NCBI GenBank assembly: GCA_039621445.1
Contig: CP154954.1
Span: 69,754,670 to 69,818,669 of the forward strand
Direction of reading: 5' to 3'
DNA length: 64,000 bases
DNA from: Euglena gracilis
Taxonomy: Eukaryota > Euglenida > Euglenophyceae > Euglenales
In this document: positions 9,356-18,850 of the stretch, piece by piece
How the letters are laid out: each line of letters opens with the position of its first letter
Numbering within the stretch: position 1 is the first letter of the stretch
Position numbers and translations under genes: made by a program
Notes under the pieces: generated by a model
Database searches by the model: none
The model's input: the letters and a program-made list of their open reading frames with translations, nothing else
Told to the model about the DNA's origin: nothing

Positions 9356-10640
9356 TAAAACCGTTAACCGTTCACGGGCTTCCCCACGTGAGGAAACGGG
9401 GTTCACGGGTGCGCACTACGGCACCCGTGAACGGACCCCGTTTTCACATATGCGCACCCGTGGTCGGTTCACGGGTGCACGCACGGCAGCCGTGGACGGA
9501 ATTTTGCCTTTAAAAAAGGGAAAATATTTATGCAGTAGGGAAGAGGATTTGAAACAAATGGCGAACGGGCAAGGTCTCCGGGCAAGTTTTTCATTGTGCC
9601 CACGACGATGCTGTACGATTTTCGCCCGTCCATAATTTGCGGCTTGAAACTTTCGACCACCAACCGACGAAGAACCTCCCCTCGGTATCCGGTGGTGTAC
9701 CCCAACAAAAGTACATTCCTCCTTTGGACCCAAAATGGTGTGTTCCCTTCGGCAGCCTTCAAAACTGTGAGCAACTCGTCCGCCTGCAAAACTGTGTTTG
9801 TCAACCCACCCTTGGCCTCCATTGCCTTTTTGGCCCTTTCGTGCGTGACGAGTGGCTTCATTAACGCATTGAACTGCGGGAACTGGGACACAGACGATGG
9901 TACAATGATGGCATAAACGGGAGCCAATGCCTTGTAAATGTTGCTTACAGCATTTACATAGGTCCGAAAACTGGACACTGGCATGGAGCGAAGGCGCCCA
10001 TCTTTTCCTGCCTTCTCCTGCCTTGTCTGGACCCAGGCATCGGCTTCCTGCTGCGTCTTGAAAAGTTCACGAGCATCAACGCACCATCTGGCCCATCCCA
10101 CCAAAACTTCGTCCAAAGAGCCAAAAACAATGCCATGCCGGTTGCAAACATCCATATACTCCAAAAAACACTTTACTGCGGCATGGTTCTTGGGGCCCAA
10201 GTCACAATTTTGACCACCGGTGGGGAGACTGCCTAAAAGGGCATCCACTGCAGCAGCTCCTAGGGAGCTGGCACCACGTACAACAGCCAGAAATTCATCT
10301 ACGTTGGGGGGGCGGGGCATCTGTGCTTCCATCATGTTGGCAAAACGCTTCATCGGACTGTGGGGAAAAGCAGCAGACAGACAGAAACACAAATGTTAAA
10401 AACCCCAAAAAATTCAAATTCCGATCACGGGTAACACCTTGCGCAACCGTGGTCGGTTCACGGGTGCACGCACGGCAGCCGTGGACGGAAATTCCGTTCA
10501 CGGGTGCGCACTACGGCACCCGTGAACGGCCAAAGTTCACCCGTGAACGCCAAAAACGAGATTTTTGACCCCCTAGGCATCTCGTTAGGAAGCGCTTGCC
10601 TACTGCGAGGAAGCCCGTGAACTTGGTTAACGGTTTTTAA
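9356..10640. mobile_element. Inverted-repeat element carrying a tyrosine-recombinase fragment, copy A
   Basis: Left end TTTTAAAACCGTTAACC then GTTCACGGGCTTCC (about 9,355-9,382). The right end (10,608-10,640) is the inverse, with AA inserted. Just inside both ends lie palindromic units built on GTTCACGGGTG / CACCCGTGAAC (9,399-9,435 and 9,450-9,490 left; 10,437-10,535 right). The interior is a single minus-strand YR reading frame. G-rich GGGGACGCGGGG repeats and the phrase CCATTCTAGGGACCACGATC precede it; that phrase also occurs at 37,015. Classical Cryptons lack terminal inverted repeats, so this arrangement is unusual for a YR element. Copy B: about 31,306-32,590. Confidence 0.65.
9469..10353 (-). 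pseudogene. Tyrosine recombinase (phage-integrase/Crypton-like), C-terminally truncated, copy A
   Basis: Minus-strand reading frame. I take the ATG at 10,351-10,353; it lies 5 nt inside a good 3' splice site (TTTTCCCCACAG, ending 10,358), so this may be a downstream exon. Numbered from the frame's first codon (10,392), residues ~30-200 resemble the helical core-binding domain. Residues ~200-275 start the catalytic domain, with the arginine motif TTGYRGEVLRRL (R237) and a candidate beta-hairpin lysine in GTMKNLPGD (K268). The HxxR motif and nucleophilic tyrosine are missing: the frame runs into the subterminal repeat at 9,500 and stops at 9,469. Either the rest is lost or it lies in an exon I cannot see. 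Copy B differs by one residue (V38L in LAVVRG). Confidence is good for the YR family, low for any activity. Confidence 0.6.
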
Positions 10641-10643
10641 GAC

Positions 10644-10739
10644 AAAAGCGGGGTCCGATCACGATTCCGGTGGAGAAACGGGGGGCGCCATAGGCGCCCC
10701 CCGTTTCTCCACCGGGAATCGTGATCGGACCCCGCTTTT
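10644..10739. repeat. 96-bp hairpin between the YR and PHD elements, copy A
   Basis: Arms of about 46 nt (starting AAAAGCGGGGTCCGATCACG) around a central ATA. Copy A lacks one C in the left arm (GATTCCGG against GATTCCCGG). In copy B (32,593-32,689) the arms pair perfectly. It fits exactly between the right end of the YR element and the left inverted repeat of the PHD element. Confidence 0.9.
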
Positions 10740-10796
10740 TCTTATAAAAAGCGTGTTCAGCCCGCCAAATGCCTGCCCTGAAATTCGTGGTCATGA

Positions 10797-10942
10797 ACAC
10801 GTTTTCAATGAGGGCATTTGTGTCAATGACACGTTTTCAGTGAAGGCATCCGGGTTCAGGCACGTTTTCAGTGAGGGCATTCGGGTCAATGACACGTTTT
10901 CAGTGAAGGCATCCGGGTTCAGGCACGTTTTCAGTGAGGGCA
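10797..10942. repeat. Minisatellite, ~63-bp unit (CACGTTTTCAGTGAGGGCAT)
   Basis: About 2.3 tandem units built from CACGTTTTCAGTG plus AAGGCATCCGGGTTCAGG or AGGGCATTCGGGTCAATGA. The same array occurs at 32,745-32,896 and again at 33,832-33,980, so in the complete element it brackets the PHD gene on both sides. The word TTCAGCC/AACGTGTTCAG also appears in the element's inverted repeats and in the hairpin at 34,088. Confidence 0.85.
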
Positions 10943-11146
10943 TCTGTGGCAACCCCCCGCAAAAAACGAAAATCGCAATCATGAAAAATCGGTGTGCGGT
11001 TGAGAGGCCGTGTGGTCCTCAACGGGTGAGGCGGTTCGGGGGGCACTCTACAACACGAAGGATGACAACGAGAAGGCTAGTTTGCCTTGGCAGAACAGAC
11101 GAAGGCAGAACGGCCGGCCGGGAAGGGGCGAAAATAATGGCACACG

Positions 11147-11368
11147 ACCAGCTTTGCCACTAAAAGAGCCATACTTTGGTGGCCGCCGCAAATCTTGGCA
11201 ATGAAAATGATATGCCAAACCGCAGGCGTCACAGACAACTTTGTTCAGCTCCACACAATTTGGATTTTTCGGAATGGCAACACCACAAAAACCACATTTC
11301 TCCTGTTTTATAGGCAGTCGGGACACGGCACGAGGCACAGGGGGTTGGTCAGAGGAGACAGAGCTGAC
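11147..11368 (-). pseudogene. PHD-finger gene, copy A: finger damaged and 5' end missing
   Basis: Same reading frame as copy B at 33,097-33,246 but with the last zinc-binding pair changed: FLCKAC became FSGKAG, so two of the eight ligands are glycine. The first six (C-x2-C, C-x2-C, H-x2-C) remain. The region upstream of the finger is cut off by the duplication junction. The finger can hardly bind two zinc ions, so this copy is probably dead. Confidence 0.65.
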
Positions 11369-11965
11369 TTGAATTACACCTAGCATCTGAAATGTTTGCC
11401 CACAACTGGCAAAATATTTGCCCCAACCAGTCCAAATTTTTGCCCAGCGCCCTCAAAAAAAATTGCCCAAAGGTAACAAAAATTTTTTGCACTGCGCCGC
11501 CAAAAATATTTGCACTTCCTCAAAATTTTTTTTGCCTTCCATCATTTTATTTTTGCACAACAAAAAAAAGTGTTGCGTTGAACAAAGGGCAAAAGTGCAC
11601 AACACCCGATCCAAATGCAAAAATTGTCGGAACAGAGGCAAATATTTTTGGGATAAAGTGCAAATATTTTTGAGATACCCTCACCCCATGAACCGGCGCC
11701 TGGGACGGGACGCGAAGCCGGATCCCCAGACAAGGTTTCAAGTCATGCTTTGGCAGTTGAGTTGGCAGTCGTGCAGTCATGCGTTGGCAGTTGGTTAAAA
11801 GTGGGGGGCTAAATAGATTGGGCACTACACATTGTTTCTGTGGACGATGTTTTTCTTTAATACACATAGCGTCTGAAATGTTTGCCCACGGCTGGCAAAA
11901 ATATTGCCCCAACCAGTCGAAATTTTATTATTTTTGCACAATGAAAGCAAGTGTTGCACTGCATA
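11369..11965. other. A/T-rich spacer with GCAAATATTTTTG repeats; no gene seen
   Basis: Words such as TTTGCACTGCGCC, GCAAAATATTTGCCC and AAAGTGCAAATATTTTTGG recur, and a diverged direct copy of 11,860-11,960 and 11,580-11,660 is visible at 12,230-12,350. Frames of up to 126 codons are low-complexity and overlap on both strands. Confidence 0.3.
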
Positions 11966-12197
11966 CCCCCCCATAAATGACACCCCCCCATAAGTGACAC
12001 TACCCCCCCCCCGTCAGAAATGACACCCCCCATAAATGACACTACCCCCCCCCCGCCTTGTGCTTTGCACCTTGGACCGCCATATGCGTCACCCCCCCCC
12101 CATAAGTGACACCCCCCCCACAAGTGACACCCCCCCCATAAGTGACACCCCCTGGGGGGTTTCAGGGTGTCAGGGGTGTCATTTATGGGGGGGGGGG
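11966..12197. mobile_element. C/G-tract MITE, TA target (ATAAATGACACC family)
   Basis: Left end CCCCCCCATAAATGACACC, right end GGTGTCATTTAT then (G)11, with TA on both sides (11,964-11,965 and 12,198-12,199). The interior repeats CCCCCATAAGTGACACC several times, so the terminal motif is itself iterated. No ORF. Confidence 0.75.
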
Positions 12198-12545
12198 TAA
12201 TGGAAAAAAAACATACACGCCGATTGAAGTTTCAAAGGGCAAAAGTGCAAAACAGCCAATCCAAATGCAAAAATTTTCGGAATAGAGGCAAATGTTTTTG
12301 GGATAAAGTGCAAACATTTTGAGATAAAGTGCAAAAAAAAAATTGACCGGAAGTGCAAAAAATACAGGTGTTAGGTGTACTTACAATGTTTTTTCTCAAA
12401 AATATAACAAACAGAACCCATGAAGTTTTGCACCAAAAATTTTTCGAATCCATATTTTCAATCATTCTTGGGAACTTCTGGGTCAAAAACTTCCTTCCCC
12501 AAAAATGAAGTCACAAGACTTCTTTTTTTTTTCAATGTAACGTGA

Positions 12546-12714
12546 CCCCCCCTATATGCGCCCCCCCTAATTGTCTGGTGCCGGCGGGGGTCACAATTAA
12601 GGCGGGCACCAGGGGACATGTGGGGTAAATTGAGTAACCCCCCCTCAATTGTCACCCCCCTTTTCGCTAGGGGGTCAAAAAGCTCCCTGGGGGGTGCCAT
12701 ATAGGGCGGGGGGG
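12546..12714. mobile_element. C/G-tract inverted-repeat element (CCTATATGCGCC family)
   Basis: Left (C)7 TATATGCGCC, right GGTGCCATATAGGGCGGGGGGG, inverted with mismatches. An inner pair CTGGTGCC / GGGCACCAG is also inverted. No clear target duplication and no ORF. Confidence 0.5.
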
Positions 12715-13531
12715 TTATGTTAGATGTTTTTTTGACATTTTTTTTGTCAGCTTTTGAACGCAGTAGGATTTGCGGGATGTGTGGTTCAAAATGAGGTTTT
12801 TTTTAAATGAACTTTCCTTTTTTATTCTTTAAACTTGCTTTTTGGAAAGAAAGGTTTTTTAAAAAAGCCAAATTTGATGCTATAAGTTCGGGGTGGATTT
12901 AAGAAGGACGGTGGCAACACATTTGCACCCTAAAATTTTCACATTTCACACCGTATATTTTTGCATTTACGGTCAATTTTTTTTGCACTTTACCCTCCCC
13001 CCCCTCAAAGAGTCCCCCCCCCCCCTTTCAAAGTGGGCAATTTTTTTTGGCAAATTTTGGTTTACCCCCCCTCAAAGTGGCTATTTCCCTTCGGCACCAA
13101 AGGCCCCCCCAAAGTGTCCCCCCTGCCAGAGTGCCATTTTGGGGTCCCACGCTGAGGCGTGAAGCAGGCGTCCAAGGGACCCAAAGTGTAGCTAACCCCT
13201 CCAAATTCTGTCCCCCGTCCCAAAATACAGTGCCTCCTGGACCCCTCACTTTGCCAGGGTTCCAAAAAATATTTGTCACCTTGCCACAAATCCCATCACT
13301 TTTGCCCTTGAGACCCAAAACTTTTGCCAACTGCAAAAAAAAATTCCATTGATGTGATCAGGAAACGTTCAACAGAATCAAATTCATGAATACGACAAAT
13401 AAATCTGGTCATCAACCCAAATGATAACAATTGAAATTTCACAGGAAGTTGCAGACAGCTTTCCAAAAGGAAATTTGTTTGATACCCTGCAAAAAAAAAA
13501 CCTTCAACTGTGTTTGGGGAAAAAATGAGAG

Positions 13532-13762
13532 GTGCGGATGAATGCCCAAACAGTAAAAATCAACAGCAACGTAATGGTTGTGATTCACACGAGAGAGTTT
13601 GGGGTGCAGGTTGAGGGAAACGGTGAACACAACGCACAGCGTGTTTGGGAACGAGGGGTGAAGGCACTTTTGGTCCATGCGCGAGGGTCATTCAACCTTC
13701 CACCATACCATGCGGAGGGAGTTTTTTCATTTTTTTTCCCATTTCTCACAGGTCCACGATGA
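13532..13762 (+). CDS. Unrecognised coding-like frame
   Basis: A 76-codon frame whose composition (NAQTVKINSNVMVVIHTREF, then QRVWERGVKALLVHARGSFN) looks like protein and is unlike the homopolymer ORFs nearby. A plausible 3' splice site (TTTCTCACAG) falls at about 13,742-13,751. I do not recognise the family. It could be a decayed exon of a transposase, and chance remains possible. Confidence 0.2.
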   Translation: MRMNAQTVKINSNVMVVIHTREFGVQVEGNGEHNAQRVWERGVKALLVHARGSFNLPPYHAEGVFSFFFPFLTGPR

Positions 13763-14109
13763 ATGTCATGAGGACTGTTGAATGCAACATGAAACGACCA
13801 GATTGAATTATCGCTTTGGCCAAGATGTGCATTATTACTTCATCAGTGCCAGCCAATTGATGGTTCTGCAAGATTTCCGGTTTTAAGAGGACAATTTTGA
13901 GTTGAATTCAAGGTGGCAGTTTGTGGTAAGCTGAAGGACGTCAACGACCAGAATGGTTATTGACTGAAGTCATGTTACCTGGTTAAGTCATCACGTTTCA
14001 GTTGGTATGAAACTTGTTTTTGTGACTTGCCTTCTTTTTCTGCTGATCAACAAATGTCCTTGCCCAAAAAAAACCAAAAGCTTCGTGCCACAAGTGCTTT
14101 GAACATTTT

Positions 14110-14410
14110 TGTCACTGGCAGTGGCAATTTTGGGCCATGAGTGGTGGCAAAACTGCACATCTGGCCCAAAACTGTCCACAACATTTGTGGCCCAGAACTG
14201 GCCATCACGTGGCCCAAAATTGGTCAACGCCTGTGGCCAAAAACAAAACTGGCCCCCACATGTGTGTCATCTGTGTCAAAAGTGGCCACCATCTGTGGCA
14301 CGAAACTGGCCCCACAGGTGGTGGCCAGTTTTGGGCCACAGATACTGGACAGCTTTGGGCCACATGTCGTGGCCCGTTTGGGCCACAGGTGGTGGCCAGT
14401 TTTGGCCTCA
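14110..14410. repeat. Iterated inverted motif GTGGCC-CAAAACT-GGCCAC
   Basis: About 12 copies of a 19-bp site, itself an inverted repeat (GTGGCC/GGCCAC around a 7-bp spacer). Copies left of about 14,300 read GGCCCAAAACTGGCC, and copies right of it read GGCCAGTTTTGGGCC, so the cluster changes orientation in the middle. Further copies lie at 15,925-15,985, 18,830-18,915, 19,975-20,025 and 36,265-36,310. Long ORFs over it are repeat translation. Confidence 0.8.
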
Positions 14411-14852
14411 ACCAGGTCTGCGAAAAATGTATTGGGTGGTTATCAAACTGCAGACACTCGTCCTTCGCTTCCACGAGGAACCTTCAGTCTGGGCGTGGAG
14501 CAGGCGGTCGGAATTTTTTCTTGCTTATGCGGAAAACGTAAGAAAAAATTTTTAGGGGCAAGAGAAAATTTTAGGAGAAATTCTCCGGGAAATTTCCGGC
14601 CGGAAATTTCCCGCCCAACCCTGAAGCGGGCAGCCCCAAAAGGAGCCGACCCGGAGCCCCGGCCGCGCAAGCGCATATAGCAATGGGCGTTTCAGCCCCT
14701 CGGGAAATTTCCCTATGTAATTTTCCATCAGGTCCCGGAAATTTTCCGTGGCAATTTCCATCCGGAAAAATAACCTGCTGCATCTTTCGTGGGAAAGAAA
14801 ATGGAAAATGTTCTGCCCTCGTAAATGATTTGTCCTACCCGCCAGGGGTTTT

Positions 14853-15150
14853 CTTAAGGACCCCGGGGGGGGGGGGTCCAGCCTCCGGCTGGCAAAAAGG
14901 CTGCTGGCTGGAAATGAGCTGTTGGCTGGACCCCCCCCCCGGGGGATAGGCCCCCCCCCCCCCCCCCCACTTCTTCCCCCCCCCTCTCCCCCCCCCCCCC
15001 TCCCCCCCCCACCCCCCCTCGCCCCCCCCCCCCGAATAAACAAAAAAAATAAAAAGGACCCCGGGGGGGGTCCCAGGGCCTCCGGCTGGCAAAAAGCTGC
15101 TGGCTGGAAAGGCAGCTGTTGGCTGGACCCCCCCCCCGTGGGATAGGGGG
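14853..15150. repeat. Two ~95-bp direct repeats bounded by C/G tracts
   Basis: AAGGACCCCGGGGGG...GGCTGGCAAAAAGG...GTTGGCTGGACCCCCCC occurs at 14,853-14,950 and 15,054-15,150, with a diverged third copy at 15,657-15,745. Between them is a C-tract block (14,930-15,035). Upstream at 14,580-14,770 are GGGAAATTTCC palindromes, which recur at 58,840-58,895. No gene is supported; the 211-codon minus-strand frame is repeat translation. Confidence 0.6.
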
Positions 15151-15544
15151 GAAGGGGGGGTCAGGGGGCTGGAGGGGGCTGGGCTGGCTGGGTCGATGAA
15201 AAAAACATTTCTAGACCACTGTTGCCTTCTTCTCCACGATAGATCAATGCTGGATTGGGACCGGAGGAACAACCAACTTGCCAACTGACCGACTCGTACC
15301 GCACATTCTTGTGCACATATGCATATGCACATTGCAAGCAAGGCAAAAGCGCGAACAGCAGGGCGCAAATTGTTGTTTGTGTGCTTGCCGTCCGTGCAGC
15401 CATCCGTCGCTGGTGCACCTGCGACTGCCGGTGCTGAGCAACAGCAGGCGGATGAGACGACAACACGCACACACAGGTGTGTGTGCTAGACATTGAGGAA
15501 ACGGAAGCTGTGGGGAGAAAAAAATTCAGAGGTAGGTGAGCCGG

Positions 15545-15645
15545 GCAGCCCAGTTGGCTGGCCTACGGCCGGCTGGCCCAGCCTACGGCCGGCTGGCCCG
15601 GCCTTCGGCTGGCTGGCCCAGCCTCCGGCTGGGCTGGACCCAACT
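15545..15645. repeat. Tandem GGCTGGCCCAGCCTACGGCC array
   Basis: Three to four units of about 25 bp alternating GGCTGGCCCAGCC with TACGGCC, TTCGGCT or TCCGGCT. Both halves are palindromic. The translated Gly-Trp-Pro-Ala pattern is an artefact. Confidence 0.7.
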
Positions 15646-16209
15646 TTATTTCACTCGACCCCCGGGGGGGGGGGGGGCTCCCAGCCCAAATTTGGGCTGG
15701 TGGCTGGATTTGAGCTGCTGGCTGGCTGGACCCCCCCGGGGGGATGGGGTGCCCTCCGGCTTAAGAAAACCGAAGGAGATTTGGTCCCGGAGAAACAGGC
15801 ACCGTACGTCCTCGAAAAGTTGGGGCAAAGAACATCTTTTCACTGCAGTGGTGTTGGCCAAAAAAAAACAACAACAATGAGAACAAACAAGAAGACGAAC
15901 CAGAATATACGTGGTGTGACGATTTTGGCCACCACCTGTGGCCCAAAACTGGCCATGGCTTGTGGCCCAAACCTGGCCACGACAGGAGGCGTGCGGACGG
16001 ACGGACGGACGGACGGATGGACGGACGGATGGCTAGAGTAAATTCCTTTCATCCGGACGGACGTCTGGACAGGGTTCCAGCAGTGCATTTTGGTCTGGAC
16101 GGACAGACGGCAAGGTTGGTCTCAAAATCGCGAAACGTCAAAGTTCGGTCATCCAAAGGAGAAAGGCTCGAAAATTTTTACATAGATCTTATTTTCGGTT
16201 TCACTCATC

Positions 16210-16280
16210 GGTCTTATAGTGTAGCGGTTGGCACATGAAAATCTACTTCCCAAGACCCCGGTTCGAATCCGTGTAGGACC
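16210..16280 (+). tRNA. tRNA-like sequence (anticodon position reads CTA)
   Basis: Acceptor stem GGTCTTA/TAGGACC has seven pairs (one wobble), the D stem is GTG/CAC with a typical TAGCGGTTGG loop, and the T arm CCCGG TTCGAAT CCGTG has one mismatch. The anticodon stem has two mismatches. The loop ATCTACT puts CTA at positions 34-36, complementary to UAG, but position 37 is C. The weak anticodon arm suggests a tRNA-derived repeat rather than a suppressor. Confidence 0.45.
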
Positions 16281-16567
16281 TGTTCTTTCTTCGTCTTATC
16301 CATTAATTTAAGATCGCGGACACTTGGACACTTGGAGGCGTGCGGACGGACGGACGGACGGACGGACGGACGGATGGCTAGAGTAAATTCCTTTCATCTA
16401 AACGGACGGCTGGACAGGGTGAATTTTGGCTGGACGGACGGACGGCTAGGTTGGTCTCAAAATTGCGAAACGTCTCGGCTTTTACTACCGGGCCGGAACA
16501 GGGTTCGGTCAAGCAAGGAGAAAGGCTAAAAAATTTTGCATAGCTCTCGTTTTTGTTTTCACTCATT

Positions 16568-16638
16568 GCTCTCATAGTGTAGCGGTTGGCGCACGGGAGT
16601 GTGGTTCCCATGATCTCGGTTCGAATCCGGGTGAGACT
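16568..16638 (+). tRNA. tRNA-His(GTG)-like sequence
   Basis: 71 nt with the same architecture as its neighbour. The acceptor pairs at six of seven positions, counting a G-U at 1:72, with one C-C mismatch. The D stem is GTG/CGC. The anticodon stem CGGGA/TCCCA has four pairs, and the loop GTGTGGT carries U33 and anticodon GTG. The T stem CTCGG TTCGAAT CCGGG pairs throughout. It is better preserved than the first unit; it may be a gene or a SINE head. Confidence 0.5.
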
Positions 16639-16743
16639 GACTTTTGTTCGTCATGTCCTTGATTTTTGAGTTCGCGGCCACTAAATTAGGATCGAAATTG
16701 ATTCCACCAATGCCGACGAACTTTACCACAGTCCATGGCAGAT

Positions 16744-18024
16744 GGAATTTCACAGGTGAAGGCGGACAGGCATTTGGAATTCAGATGGAGGCACAATCAA
16801 AATAGAGGTTTTTCTATTTGAAATGATTGAATTCGAAGAAATGATAGTTGATTTCGTGCCAAGTTCCTGTTGATCGCTTCACAGTTGAAGGTATGTTCCC
16901 TGTTGTTGCTCCTGCTGTGTTCTTCTGTAGTGTCTGTAAACTGCCAAACTTTTTTTTTAGGCGACGTGCATGCATCTTCAGCATACTTTAGCATCATTTC
17001 ATTTGTCTGTGGCATGTCTTCAAAATGTCTTTTTAAGACAGTGTTCCAACAAATCCTGTAAACGTTTTCTGGACATTTATATGACATCTTTCATGCTACA
17101 TCTGGCACATTTCACTGTTCATCTCTTGGATGATGAATGGGAGCCACAGGGATTCAGTTCATGTTTGAGTGAATGATGCTCATTTGGTTCATTTTTCACA
17201 GGACATTGAGATTGGATTTGAATGGAAAGAAGTTTTGAGAATGGCCAAGTGTTTTGAGCACCTGAAACTGAAGTCAATCAAAGGTGTGCCTTTTTTTCAT
17301 CTGAGAAGTAAGTTCAAGATGCTTGAAGGTTCCTTGGCAAGCAACGGTTCCACCTTAATTGGTTTGTGCGGCCTTGATTTTTCTGTTGTCCATGTTCTTG
17401 TGTGTTAGCTTTAGTTTTTGAAGCTTTTTTGATGAAATTTTCAAAAAAAATGATATTTTCAACTTAAAATTGAACGTGCACAGGTTGAAATTTTTTGGGT
17501 TCCTCGACCTCAAAAACCCCATTCTCCCTTTTTAAAGGCTTAAAAACGAAAAAAAATACAGCTCTAGATTTTTTTTGCCAAAAACGGACTTTTTCTTCAG
17601 CAGTTGTTTATGGTTTTTTTTTTGTTTTGGGCCAGATGGTGCCAGATTTTGACCAGAAACGATTTGTCCTGAGATGCTCGTTTTCTCCCTGAAACTTGTT
17701 TTTTTTGTTTCTTGCATTCTTTTTTTCCTGCGCAACAAGTTCTCTTGCTCAACGAACTTGGTCCCCCTCCGGTGCACGCATTCATTCCTGATCCAGCTGT
17801 CACTGCGCACGGCCTGCGTGTTGTTTGGTCTGGATGGCCGGGCAGCTAGCGACAGTGGCTTTCATCTGGACGGACGGCTGGACAGCCGGCACGTTGGCTG
17901 GCTAGGCTGGTCTGCCAGCCGGCTAGGTTGGAATTTCACGGATGAAGACGGACAGGCATTTTGAATTCAGATGGAATCGCAATCCATTTTACTTTTGAAA
18001 TGATTGAATTCAAAGGAATGATAG
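16744..18024 (+). other. Region with exon-like pieces between two direct repeats
   Basis: GGAATTTCAC...GACAGGCATTT...CAGATGGA...GAAATGATTGAATTC occurs at 16,744-16,850 and again at 17,931-18,024. Between them is a plausible exon at 17,202-17,283 (acceptor TTTTTCACAG, donor AAAG|GTGTGC) encoding DIEIGFEWKEVLRMAKCFEH and more. On the minus strand a 96-codon frame at 16,797-17,087 (CWNTVLKRHFEDMPQTNEMM) also looks coding. Both cannot be right throughout, and I recognise neither. The 17,590-17,760 part is repeated at 19,010-19,190 and, diverged, at 36,040-36,165. Confidence 0.3.
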
Positions 18025-18028
18025 AGCA

Positions 18029-18479
18029 GGGCTGCATAGAGGTAGAGGTAGAGGTCAAAGGCCTCTACCTCTATGTCAACCACCTCTACCTCTACCTCTA
18101 CCTCTACCTCTACCTCTATGTCACCTCTATGTCTGAAAAATGTACCAAAATGGCCTCAAAAAGGGTCATAAAACCCCCCATCTGCTCGGATAATGGCAAT
18201 TTTGCATGAAGACACATGCAAAACGGCGAGGGGATGAGAAACAATGTGTGGGTTGGTGATTTTGAAAGTTGTTGGCGCAGTTATGTGACCACATTGAGCA
18301 ATTCTGAAAACCTTTCATGTATTTCTCCTTTGCTTGCAAAAAAATCCTTTATTGAGTCATTTTCCTTTGGTTTTTGACATAGAGGTGGCATAGAGGGATA
18401 GAGGAGGTTGGAAAACCTCTACCTCTACCTCTACCTCTACCTCTACCTCTACCTCTATCCCTCTACCTCTATGCAGCCT
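18029..18479. mobile_element. Inverted-repeat element with (CTCTAC)n ends
   Basis: Starts GGGCTGCATAGAGGTAGAGG and ends CCTCTACCTCTATGCAGCC, so the hexamer microsatellite is part of the terminal inverted repeats. Two further CTCTAC tracts lie at 18,060-18,120 and 18,415-18,470. A related element with GGGCTGGATAGAGGTAGAGG is at 60,563-60,838, and a remnant is at 53,015-53,070. No ORF. Confidence 0.6.
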
Positions 18480-18550
18480 TGGATAGAGAGCCTGGACAGA
18501 TGAGGCGAAAGAAAGTGGAGGAGACATTGGTGAAACTTGGATGTGTATTG

Positions 18551-18850
18551 TCAAGCTCCCCATGAAAAAGGTTTGCCAAACAATTCTGTCAGTGAATGTT
18601 CATTTTTCTCTGCTGCAGTTGTTGGAATGACATGATGATGAGTCATTGGAAGGATTGATAATCTGGACCTGAGCATGTCCCTGCTAAACTGCACCATTTT
18701 GTTTTCGCTGCGGAGCCAACATGTGTATTTTCTGACTTTTTTCTTTCCGGAACAAAACGGACTTTGTCTGTCCGTTTTGTTTGCAACGAAATGGCGATCT
18801 GGTGCATTCTGATGTTGTTTTGGTGGCCAGTTTTTGGCTGGCCCAAAACT
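18551..18850. repeat. Inverted copy of 20,000-20,295 (left member)
   Basis: About 290 bp (GGTTTGCCAAACAATTCTGT, GAATGTTCATTTTTCTCTGC, ...) match the complement of 20,000-20,295 with scattered changes and one block difference near 18,720 / 20,110. The pair encloses about 1.2 kb, including the TA-type MITE at 19,617. The right member is attached to a hAT-like exon. Confidence 0.75.

Larger units (their letters stand above)
1..11368. repeat. Segmental duplication, copy A
   Basis: This segment is nearly identical to 21,799-33,319, in the same orientation; base 1 aligns with 21,799, so the copy probably begins left of the window. The match stops after the GAGCTGAC at 11,361-11,368, inside the PHD-finger element, which copy B continues. 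Differences are mostly in C/G or A/T run lengths, plus one replaced block (about 1,440-1,560 here, 23,236-23,470 in copy B). Low divergence means a recent duplication or an assembly duplicate. Everything annotated in copy A has a copy B counterpart. Confidence 0.95.
10745..11368. mobile_element. PHD-finger element, copy A (truncated)
   Basis: Contains the left inverted repeat (TTCAGCCCGCCAAATGCCTG, about 10,745-10,800), the left minisatellite (10,797-10,942) and the 3' part of the PHD gene. The duplication boundary at 11,368 removes the rest, including the YR-like region and right inverted repeat that copy B keeps. Confidence 0.65.
15985..16650. repeat. Tandem duplication: GGAC array plus tRNA-like unit
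   Basis: Two units of about 350 bp. Each starts GGCGTGCGGACGG, runs through a (GGAC)n array (15,990-16,028 and 16,338-16,376), then TAAATTCCTTTCATC, GGACAGGGT and TTGGTCTCAAAATCGCGAAAC, and ends in a 71-nt tRNA-like sequence. A third copy of the first part, without the tRNA-like tail, is at 51,046-51,185. Related GGAC/CCGG phrases occur at 17,805-17,930, 19,495-19,615, 35,190-35,300 and 38,060-38,170. Confidence 0.8.

Noticed and set aside
16243-16245. Amber-suppressor tRNA (anticodon CTA)
   Set aside because: Two mismatches in the anticodon stem and C at position 37 make a working suppressor unlikely.
16870-17061. Small secreted protein with a signal peptide
   Set aside because: The hydrophobic start may be chance. 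The minus strand of the same region has an equally convincing frame, and the putative exon boundaries conflict.
18045-18130. (CCTCTA)n as telomere repeat
   Set aside because: It lies at the ends of a small inverted-repeat element and occurs in both orientations internally; not at a chromosome end in this window.
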